NCBI GenBank assembly: GCA_964444385.1
Contig: CAYUHD010000037.1
Coordinates: forward strand, 1 to 14,394
Direction: 5' to 3'
Source: D2472 sp964444385
Lineage (GTDB): Bacteria; Pseudomonadota; Gammaproteobacteria; Magnimaribacterales; D2472
Length of the DNA: 14,394 bases
The position numbers and the translations under genes were made by a program. How positions within the stretch are numbered: the stretch's first letter is position 1; the number at the start of each line of letters is the position of its first letter. Below the pieces are notes generated by a model. It did no database searches and was not told where the DNA came from. It saw nothing but the letters and a program-made list of their open reading frames with translations. This document shows positions 7,442 to 13,433 of the stretch, one piece after another.

Positions 7442-8782
7442 ATGAATTTGTTTCAGAGGCTTTCTTATACCGCATTAAATCTACCAACCTCTGCAGCAGG
7501 CATGCCAATTTTTATTTTTATATTACCTTTTTATGCTGATGACATGGGTTTAGGTTTGTCTTTGGTTGGCATTATTTTTTTCTTCGGTAGGCTTACAGAT
7601 ATTTTAACTGATCCTGTAATGGGAGTGTTAATAGATAAATTCCCATCTAAGTGGGGTAAACATAAGCACTGGATATTTCTATCAGCCCCAATATTTATGC
7701 TTTCAACTTATGTTATTTTTTTACCGACCATAGAACAACCAACAGGAATTTACTTTTTTAGTGGATTATTTTTTCTATATTCTGCTTTTACATTAAGTAG
7801 TATCACTCAACTTTCATGGTCATCTTTCCTTGCTCCAAACTACGATGAACGAACCAGGCTTTTAACATTACGTGAGCTAATGGGTCTTTTAGGCATGTTT
7901 TCTGTAATTGCAATACCTGCATTCGTAGAAATTAGTGATCCTTCATTAGAAGCAAAGGTCAATGCAATCGGAATTTTTGTTTTAATTTGTATTCCTTTAA
8001 TCACTTTAAATTCCTTAAAACAAGTTCCAGACTCAATGGGAGCTAGTTCAACTGAAAATTTGACCAATCCCTTTAAAGCATTTCGGGGCCTGTTTGCAAA
8101 CAAAATGTTAAATAAAATTGTTTGTGCAGCTGTTCTTATAGCGTTTTGTATGAGTTTAAATGGAGCTTTATATTTAATTTGGATGGAGGTAGTGATAGAA
8201 CTGCCTGAATATTCATCCCGACTAATGCTTGCATACTATGTTGTGAGTGTTTTAGGTCTCTGGGTTTGGAGAACACTGAGCATCAAAACATCTAAGCATT
8301 TTGCTGCTGGGATTGCTTGTCTGTATGCAATTATTGTCCTACTGATAGGGTTTATTGGTTATTGGTTTATTAAAGACCTTGAAGATTGGCCTAAACTTAT
8401 GGCTGTTGGGTCTTTCATAGTTTTATATGGCTTTGCATTTTCTGGACCTCTACCTTTAATTAATTCAATGACAGCAGATATTTCAGATAAATTAAATCTC
8501 GAAGGCGGTGAAAATATCTCAGGAACAGTTTTTTCTTACTTAACTACTTTAACTAAAGTTGGTTTTGCCCTTGCGGCAGTAATTCCATACTTAGCACTTG
8601 AAATATTTTGGGGTTTTAATATTGCTTTAGGTATAGCCAATAGTAGTTCTTCAAAAATAGCAATTTTTTATATCTATACATTTGTGCCAATTATTAGTTA
8701 TTCTATAGCTGCATACTTATTGTTTTCTCATTCTCTAAGTAGAGAGGAACATGCAAAAATAAAATTAAATTTGCAAAACTAA
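7442..8782 (+). CDS. MelB-like MFS cation symporter (GPH family)
   Basis: The 446-residue inner-membrane protein has about 12 hydrophobic segments and no signal peptide. The family signature near the end of helix 2 is clear: G49-R50-L-T-D53-I-L-T-D57-P58, then a cytoplasmic loop with SKWGKHKHW (69-77). D53 and D57 correspond to the cation-site aspartates of melibiose permease MelB. A second family motif, MTADISD (343-349), precedes helix 10-11, and K372 sits where MelB has a helix-11 lysine. This supports a glycoside-pentoside-hexuronide:cation symporter fold, though the substrate cannot be assigned. Relatives in marine bacteria are not always sugar carriers. It is followed after 2 bases by the rubredoxin gene. 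Its start ATG at 7442 has only a weak ribosome site. Confidence 0.88.
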   Translation: MNLFQRLSYTALNLPTSAAGMPIFIFILPFYADDMGLGLSLVGIIFFFGRLTDILTDPVMGVLIDKFPSKWGKHKHWIFLSAPIFMLSTYVIFLPTIEQPTGIYFFSGLFFLYSAFTLSSITQLSWSSFLAPNYDERTRLLTLRELMGLLGMFSVIAIPAFVEISDPSLEAKVNAIGIFVLICIPLITLNSLKQVPDSMGASSTENLTNPFKAFRGLFANKMLNKIVCAAVLIAFCMSLNGALYLIWMEVVIELPEYSSRLMLAYYVVSVLGLWVWRTLSIKTSKHFAAGIACLYAIIVLLIGFIGYWFIKDLEDWPKLMAVGSFIVLYGFAFSGPLPLINSMTADISDKLNLEGGENISGTVFSYLTTLTKVGFALAAVIPYLALEIFWGFNIALGIANSSSSKIAIFYIYTFVPIISYSIAAYLLFSHSLSREEHAKIKLNLQN

Positions 8783-8784
8783 TT

Positions 8785-8955
8785 ATGAATTACACAAAAT
8801 ATGAATGCGTGATTTGTGGTCATATCTATGATGAAGAGCTAGGTGATCCCGATGGAGGCATTCCTGCTGGTACAAAATGGGATGATATTCCAGATGATTG
8901 GGTTTGCCCTGATTGTGGTGTTAGCAAGTTTGACTACGAACCTATGGATTCTTAA
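8785..8955 (+). CDS. Rubredoxin
   Basis: A 56-residue ORF (ATG 8785-8787, TAA 8953-8955) encodes a canonical rubredoxin, a small electron carrier with one iron held by four cysteines. The two iron-binding knuckles are C8-V-I-C11-G and C41-P-D-C44-G. The family's core features are present: Y-E-C-x-x-C-G at the start, YD (15-16), GDPDGGIPAGT (20-30), W32 and DDWVCPDCG (37-45). Length matches the usual 52-56 residues. It begins 2 bases after the transporter stop, so it is almost certainly co-transcribed. Its electron donor and acceptor are not in the window; the usual partners are a rubredoxin reductase and an alkane hydroxylase, oxidase or peroxide-handling enzyme. Confidence 0.96.
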   Translation: MNYTKYECVICGHIYDEELGDPDGGIPAGTKWDDIPDDWVCPDCGVSKFDYEPMDS

Positions 8956-8967
8956 AAGTTCCTTGTT

Positions 8968-9462
8968 TTGAATAGATTTGTAAGCCTTTTTATAATATTT
9001 TTTTTAGGCTGCCCAGTTTTTTCATCTAATGAGTCAATATTAATTGGTGATGTTACAAAAGAAGACCTTTTTTTAACCAATCCCAAATTTTATAAAAGCT
9101 ATCTTGCTTATCGCTCCATTGATTTAGAGGAACAAATAAACCTCGATGATTTAAGTATTAAAATTTTATTTGGCACTTGGTGTCATGATAGTCAAAGAGA
9201 GATACCAAAATTTTTAAGATTTCTAGAGAACATAAATATGAATTCTGAAATGATTTCATTGATTGGACTCAATTATCAAAAAAATGAACCTCTTAATAGA
9301 GGCAAAATTTTTAATATAAAAAATACTCCAACCATTATTTTCTTTAGAAATGAAGAGGAAATAGGGCGGATTGAAGAAACCCCAAAGTTATTCATTCCTG
9401 GGGTGGGTCAAATTACAGTTACTTTAGAGGAAAATATTCTTTTTATTTTAAAAAATAACTGA
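8968..9462 (+). CDS. Exported thioredoxin-fold protein with single active-site cysteine
   Basis: The 164-residue product starts at TTG (8968): the in-frame stop of the rubredoxin gene is 12 bases upstream, and no ATG occurs before residue 91, so TTG is the only start that keeps the N-terminal signal. Residues 1-19 form a hydrophobic signal sequence; FLGC (12-15) resembles a weak lipobox, otherwise cleavage after S19/S20 is possible. A thioredoxin-like fold follows, with GTWCHDS (69-75) at the active site and the cis-proline region NTP-TIIFF (119-126). The motif is CxxS (C72, S75), so there is no second cysteine for a classical dithiol exchange. The WCxDS pattern recurs in a group of bacterial thioredoxin-fold proteins whose function is poorly defined. 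It closes the plus-strand run. Confidence 0.82.
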   Translation: MNRFVSLFIIFFLGCPVFSSNESILIGDVTKEDLFLTNPKFYKSYLAYRSIDLEEQINLDDLSIKILFGTWCHDSQREIPKFLRFLENINMNSEMISLIGLNYQKNEPLNRGKIFNIKNTPTIIFFRNEEEIGRIEETPKLFIPGVGQITVTLEENILFILKNN

Positions 9463-9527
9463 TTCAGAATTTTTATTGTTGAAGAGCTTAATTATTTGTC
9501 TTGATTAAGGCTTGAAATAGCTTCCGC

Positions 9528-10487
9528 TTAATCATATTCAGCATAGAATGCTGAAAAATGTTTCCTAAATTTTGCAATCGGTCCATCTGAATCACATAGA
9601 ACTGGTTTAGATGCAAATTTTTTATTTTCCCAAATAGGAATATCTTCTTTAACCTGTTTATTAATGTCAGCAATAATTGCAGCTCCAACTCCACCAGTTG
9701 GAACTTCGCCATTAACTTTTTTTTGAAGAAATGAGAATCTTGTAATTACCTCTTCATTTTCTGTTGGAGTTGTTGAACCAAGAAGCAGGGTATCGCAAAT
9801 ACCCTCAAACTTTGTAAAATTATCACCAGGTCCATTTGAAGCTCCTGATATTTTTCCTTTTACAACACCTTTTGGGGTTTCCATATTTGCTTGCTGAGAA
9901 AAAAATCTTTTTTGTTTGTCATAAGTCACCTCAAATTCTGGATATGAGACAACCCCATGGACATACATAAAATGCGCGGCATCAACTGCATTTTCTGCCA
10001 TATCTTGAATGTGACATTTAATGTGATATTCAAATTTTTCAAATTTATCACCCCATTCAGGATCATTAATTTCTGGATATGTTTCTACTTCATAATGAGG
10101 TTGTTCGCCATAAGGGTGATACCATGCATAAATTAGATTATTTCTTTCAATAGTAGGGTATTTAAAAATTTGAGTATCTTTAGCTCTTGGAGGAATGTTT
10201 TTTGCATATGGAATTTCACCTATCTTGCCATCTGCTTTCCATCGCCAAGCATGAAATGGACATTCAATACATTCTCCATTCACAAGCCCACCATGACCTA
10301 GATGAGCGCCTAAATGAGGGCAATAAGCATCTAACATACTTACTTCACCTGAGGTGGTTCTAAATAGTACTTGATCTTCACCAAAGTAACGAACTGATTT
10401 TACATCTCCTTCTTTTAAACCATCTGAATAATCAACAACATACCAACCAAATGGAATGGGCATCGGATATCTCTTATTTTCGCTCAT
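9528..10487 (-). CDS. Rieske non-heme iron oxygenase, KshA/DAF-36-like
   Basis: The 319-residue protein is the terminal oxygenase of a Rieske-type monooxygenase or dioxygenase. The N-terminal Rieske [2Fe-2S] domain has C56-P-H58 and C76-P-F-H79. The catalytic domain carries the iron site N166-A-V-D169-A-A-H172-x4-H177, with D282 in EDIPIWE as the likely third ligand. The short length and the C-terminal stretch (EDIPIWENKKF at 281-291, then DGPIAKFRKHF and FY near 301-315) resemble KshA (3-ketosteroid 9-alpha-hydroxylase) and the DAF-36/Neverland cholesterol desaturases rather than the larger aromatic dioxygenases. A steroid-like substrate is a hypothesis only. Electrons must come from a ferredoxin reductase not encoded here. 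It lies 9 bases after the amidohydrolase-like gene and is the last gene of the minus-strand run. No Shine-Dalgarno is evident. Confidence 0.9.
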   Translation of the reverse strand: MSENKRYPMPIPFGWYVVDYSDGLKEGDVKSVRYFGEDQVLFRTTSGEVSMLDAYCPHLGAHLGHGGLVNGECIECPFHAWRWKADGKIGEIPYAKNIPPRAKDTQIFKYPTIERNNLIYAWYHPYGEQPHYEVETYPEINDPEWGDKFEKFEYHIKCHIQDMAENAVDAAHFMYVHGVVSYPEFEVTYDKQKRFFSQQANMETPKGVVKGKISGASNGPGDNFTKFEGICDTLLLGSTTPTENEEVITRFSFLQKKVNGEVPTGGVGAAIIADINKQVKEDIPIWENKKFASKPVLCDSDGPIAKFRKHFSAFYAEYD

Positions 10488-10496
10488 AATTTTAAT

Positions 10497-11363
10497 TTAT
10501 AATTTAAGCAATTTTGTGGCATTTTCACCTAAAAATAATGGCCAAACATCTTTATTGAATGGTACATCATCCATTTCACTAAATATTTTATCTAAAGATA
10601 GCCCCATTGGAAAATATCCCGCATACATAATTTTATTTTTACCACGAGTATTAGCAAAGTTAATAATATCCTTTGGATAATGTTTCGGTGAAAAAGCGCT
10701 AGTCGAATAATATAAATTTGGATATTTGAGCATTAATTTACATGCTAGAGCTGTCCAAGGTTCTGCTCCATGCCTCATTACAAACTTTAACTCTGGAAAA
10801 TACCAACAAACCTCATCAATTAGTTCAACTTTTTGAGGAGCCATTGGAATTCTTGGACCTGGAACGCCAACACAGCAAAAAAATGGTAAATCTAATTCTA
10901 TACACATTTCATAAATTGGATGCCACTTTGGATCATTGATTGCTACTTGAGGATAGGTTCCAGAAGGGAATGCGCTAACAGCCTTAATGTCATATGTTTC
11001 ATAATGTCTTTTAATGTTCTCTGTTTCATTTTCAAGATTGGGATTGACAGGTAGATCAAAAAAAAATCTTTCTGAATGATTTTTAGCAGCTTCAAGTTTC
11101 ACTTCAGATTTTTCATGAAATCCTATCATTGCTTTATTGATATAAAATTTATCCATTTGCTCAATTGTGTATTGAATAAAGTCATCATGAGATCCAGTTT
11201 CAGGAATATCTTTAAACATATATTGAGCTGGCATCTTAAACATGGACTTTGACTCCTCATCTCGAAGTAACGGTTCCATGAACTTGTACCAATCAGACCT
11301 ATCTTCTTGCTCAGGAATACCTAGCATAAGATCAATAGTATGAATATTCTTGTTAATAGACAT
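10497..11363 (-). CDS. Amidohydrolase-fold protein with eroded metal site
   Basis: The 288-residue protein matches the amidohydrolase_2 (ACMSD-like TIM-barrel) pattern: VMRHGAEPW (195-203), YPNLYYSTS (214-222) and a terminal FLGENATKLL (277-286). The metal ligands usual for the family are mostly missing. The N-terminal HxH is replaced by IDLMLG (10-15; H8 is the nearest histidine). The beta-5 histidine region reads FFCCVG (161-166). The GSD aspartate of beta-8 is replaced by the AGYFP stretch (248-252), with Y250 at the Asp position. Only H198 is clearly kept. It may use different chemistry, act without metal, or serve as a non-catalytic partner. It is the first gene after a 145-base spacer with operator-like repeats and precedes the Rieske gene by 9 bases. 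Codon and length appear intact, so this is not a pseudogene. Confidence 0.8.
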   Translation of the reverse strand: MSINKNIHTIDLMLGIPEQEDRSDWYKFMEPLLRDEESKSMFKMPAQYMFKDIPETGSHDDFIQYTIEQMDKFYINKAMIGFHEKSEVKLEAAKNHSERFFFDLPVNPNLENETENIKRHYETYDIKAVSAFPSGTYPQVAINDPKWHPIYEMCIELDLPFFCCVGVPGPRIPMAPQKVELIDEVCWYFPELKFVMRHGAEPWTALACKLMLKYPNLYYSTSAFSPKHYPKDIINFANTRGKNKIMYAGYFPMGLSLDKIFSEMDDVPFNKDVWPLFLGENATKLLKL

Positions 11364-11402
11364 ATTTAGATTTTAATCAATAAAAAGGATATAAATGGCA
11401 AG

Positions 11403-11430
11403 ATTTAAATAAAAGAGTGAATATTTACAA
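11403..11430 (-). promoter_or_regulatory. Weak candidate promoter before the amidohydrolase-like gene
   Basis: On the minus strand TTGTAA (complement of 11425-11430, 4 of 6 to TTGACA) is followed after 16 bases by TTAAAT (complement of 11403-11408, 4 of 6 to TATAAT). Transcription would start about 30-40 bases before the ATG at 11363. Both boxes are weak. The support is that the -35 lies inside a perfect palindrome. Confidence 0.25.
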
Positions 11431-11435
11431 TATTC
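11419..11435. promoter_or_regulatory. Perfect 7-3-7 palindrome, candidate operator
   Basis: GAATATT (11419-11425), a TAC spacer and AATATTC (11429-11435) form an exact 17-bp dyad, 56-72 bases upstream of the amidohydrolase-like start. Symmetry, length and position before a catabolic gene fit a binding site for a dimeric repressor such as a TetR or GntR-type protein. No regulator gene is in the window. AT-rich palindromes arise by chance, so confidence is moderate. Confidence 0.4.
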
Positions 11436-11441
11436 TTGACG

Positions 11442-11477
11442 AATTAATCTGATTCTGATCATTTGTATCAATTAATT
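11442..11477. repeat. Imperfect 11-12 bp inverted repeat in the spacer
   Basis: AATTAATCTGAT (11442-11453) pairs with ATCAATTAATT (11467-11477) apart from one bulged C, with a 13-base loop. It lies just downstream of the SDR stop codon in the direction of transcription. No T-run follows on the minus strand, so an intrinsic terminator is unlikely. It may be a second operator or an mRNA structure that separates the two halves of the minus-strand cluster. Confidence 0.3.
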
Positions 11478-11508
11478 TGCTGCAAATAAGTTATTAATTT
11501 GATGTCTA

Positions 11509-12285
11509 TCAAGACATAAATTCTCCACCATTTACGTCTAAGCTAGCTCCAGTAATAACTTTTGCGAGATCGGAGATTAGAAATAATGCCGCATTAGCAC
11601 AATCACTATCATCAGGAATGATACCTAAAGGAATATCTTTAGTAACACCATCTATTATATCTTTGGGTTCTACACCCATAGATTCAGCAGTGTAATTCAC
11701 ATACATTTCAACTGGAGGACCCCACATCCATCCCATAAAGACTGAATTTACTCTAATTCCTTTTGGCCCTAGTTCTTTAGCAAGAATTTTTGTTGCAGTA
11801 GCTAAAGCACCTTTTGAGGCTGCATAGCCACCTTGTGTTGGTAGAGGTTTTTTTGTTATCAGGCTATTGATCATAACTATTGCACCTTGTTGATTGGGTG
11901 TCATTTCTTTTACTGCAGCCATAGTTAGGTTCATAGTTCCAAAAAAATTTGTATTCATTGTTTCCTGCCAATCAGTAAAATCAGAATCTTCAATTTCTTT
12001 GAAGTCTCCTGCTCTGTATGCGCTATTAATTAGTCCATCAAGTTTCCCGTATTTTTTAAGAGTTTCGTGAACTAAGTTTTCGCAGTCTTTAGGGTTGGTA
12101 ATATCACATGGTATGGCTATAACTTCTGATTTTTTTCCAATCTCATCTTTTAGTTTATTTAATAGGTCTGAAGATCTTGCTGCAATAGCTATTTTTGCTC
12201 CTTCTCTGGATGCGCCATATGCTAACTCTTGACCTAACCCTGGTCCAATACCAGAAACAATTACAACTTTATCTTTTAATAACAT
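11509..12285 (-). CDS. Short-chain dehydrogenase/reductase (SDR) oxidoreductase
   Basis: The 258-residue protein is a classical SDR that should oxidise or reduce an alcohol/ketone with NAD(P). The Rossmann cofactor motif is SGIGPGLG (11-18), a variant of TGxxxGxG; D61 contacts the adenine in family members. The catalytic set is N113, S141, Y154 and K158 (YAASK), so it should be active. The NNAG motif is altered to NSAY (87-90). The C-terminal GASLDVNGG (246-254) is typical. R37 after the second strand (AARSS) hints at NADP preference, which is uncertain. A Shine-Dalgarno AGGAA (complement of 12291-12295) overlaps the sulfotransferase stop, 8 bases upstream, which indicates coupled translation. 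The substrate is unknown; the neighbouring Rieske oxygenase and sulfotransferase suggest a hydroxylated hydrophobic compound. Confidence 0.92.
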   Translation of the reverse strand: MLLKDKVVIVSGIGPGLGQELAYGASREGAKIAIAARSSDLLNKLKDEIGKKSEVIAIPCDITNPKDCENLVHETLKKYGKLDGLINSAYRAGDFKEIEDSDFTDWQETMNTNFFGTMNLTMAAVKEMTPNQQGAIVMINSLITKKPLPTQGGYAASKGALATATKILAKELGPKGIRVNSVFMGWMWGPPVEMYVNYTAESMGVEPKDIIDGVTKDIPLGIIPDDSDCANAALFLISDLAKVITGASLDVNGGEFMS

Positions 12286-12293
12286 CTTAATTC

Positions 12294-13433
12294 CTATTTT
12301 ATATATTGTTTTATGTATTCATTAAAGTGATCATCAATAAATGAGCTTTCTAAGCCAAATTCTTCAAGTGAATATTGATGTGCGCCCATTTCATGTTGAT
12401 TTTCTTCCTTCCACGCCTTCATTGCATTTTCTGCTTGATCAGTAAAATCTTCTTCGATAAAGTTATAAACATCGGTCATTTCTAGAATAGGATCTTTAAT
12501 CATTTTATTAAATTCAAGATTAAGGAAATTCTCTTCATTTAAATTACTAATTTTCATGCAGTGATTTAATACTTTGGCTAATTTATGAGCCCAATGATGG
12601 CCAATTTCATTTTTATTATATGAATTGGTTAAGGGTTCAAATAAATTTGCACACATTGAACAAAAAGATGGAACAGTTTTCTGTGGATCTCTGTGCGTTT
12701 GTATAACTTTTGAATCTGGAAATACAAGCAGCAGTTTATCTATAAAACCTAAATGATGAGGTGATTTTAAAATCCATCTTTTTTTCTCCCTGCCAGGATT
12801 TTGCCACTGGAGATATTGAAGCATTTTTTTTAATTGAGTATATGCATGTAAATGATCTTGGGATTCAACCCATTTTGAATAAGATGGTAGTCGCATAAAT
12901 GATTCTGGAACTGTGCTAAAAAATGTGTGTTCTAGCAGTAAGATTTCTTCATCAGCACCTTTGTAATCCCAAGGATGAATTGTGAGTGCTTCTGGTGAGC
13001 CTTGCATTACTGCTTCAACTTCGGCCTTACCCATTTCCATTCGCTCAACTGGATTGCCTCTTAATTCACCTTTAAGCATCGCTGGATATCTTCCTTCCCA
13101 CCAGAGCATTGCAGTATGCCTTGGATCTGATGCAAGAAGCCTATGAGTCATAGTGCTTCCTGTTCTGGGCAGCCCAACAATTACTACTGGAGATTTAATT
13201 TCTTCATTTAGAATTTCTGGATTCTGAGTACAGGCTTCTTCAATTCTCAGTAAATTAGCTAATACACCAGTTAACCTATGATTTTGCGCTTCAAGTCCAA
13301 TATTATTTAAGTCAGCTTCTTGGTTAATGGATTGAATAAGAATTTCAAACCCCTGTATAAATAAAGAATTACCAAAATTCTCTAAACCGGTTTGATTTTT
13401 TGCTTCATTAATTATTTTAACCGAATCAAGCAT
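12294..13433 (-). CDS. Sulfotransferase family protein
   Basis: The 379-residue protein matches the PAPS-dependent sulfotransferase family (Sulfotransfer_3 type). The 5'-phosphosulfate loop is VGLPRTGST (86-94), and the 3'-phosphate site is THRDPQKTVPSF (246-257) with R248 and S256. A conserved ILKSPHHL (221-228) supplies a likely catalytic lysine/histidine region. No signal peptide or membrane segment is seen, so it is cytoplasmic. The expected reaction is transfer of sulfate from PAPS to a hydroxyl group, but bacterial members of this large group are rarely characterised and some may work on other substrates. Its ATG overlaps the TAA of the upstream gene by one base (TAATG), a sign of translational coupling, and its stop lies 8 bases before the SDR gene. 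Confidence 0.88.
   Translation of the reverse strand: MLDSVKIINEAKNQTGLENFGNSLFIQGFEILIQSINQEADLNNIGLEAQNHRLTGVLANLLRIEEACTQNPEILNEEIKSPVVIVGLPRTGSTMTHRLLASDPRHTAMLWWEGRYPAMLKGELRGNPVERMEMGKAEVEAVMQGSPEALTIHPWDYKGADEEILLLEHTFFSTVPESFMRLPSYSKWVESQDHLHAYTQLKKMLQYLQWQNPGREKKRWILKSPHHLGFIDKLLLVFPDSKVIQTHRDPQKTVPSFCSMCANLFEPLTNSYNKNEIGHHWAHKLAKVLNHCMKISNLNEENFLNLEFNKMIKDPILEMTDVYNFIEEDFTDQAENAMKAWKEENQHEMGAHQYSLEEFGLESSFIDDHFNEYIKQYIK

Noticed and set aside
9485..9512. Imperfect stem AGCTTAAT / ATTAAGGCT between the convergent thioredoxin-fold and Rieske genes, possible bidirectional terminator
   Set aside because: The stem is short, AT-rich and bulged, and has no T-run on either strand, so it is not distinguishable from chance.
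9488..9712. Open frame on the minus strand overlapping the end of the Rieske oxygenase gene
   Set aside because: It lies in another frame of a gene with complete Rieske motifs. The protein has no recognisable domain and low-complexity composition, consistent with a shadow frame.
11436..11464. Good plus-strand -35-like TTGACG in the amidohydrolase/SDR spacer
   Set aside because: No acceptable -10 box follows at 16-18 bases, and no plus-strand gene lies downstream.
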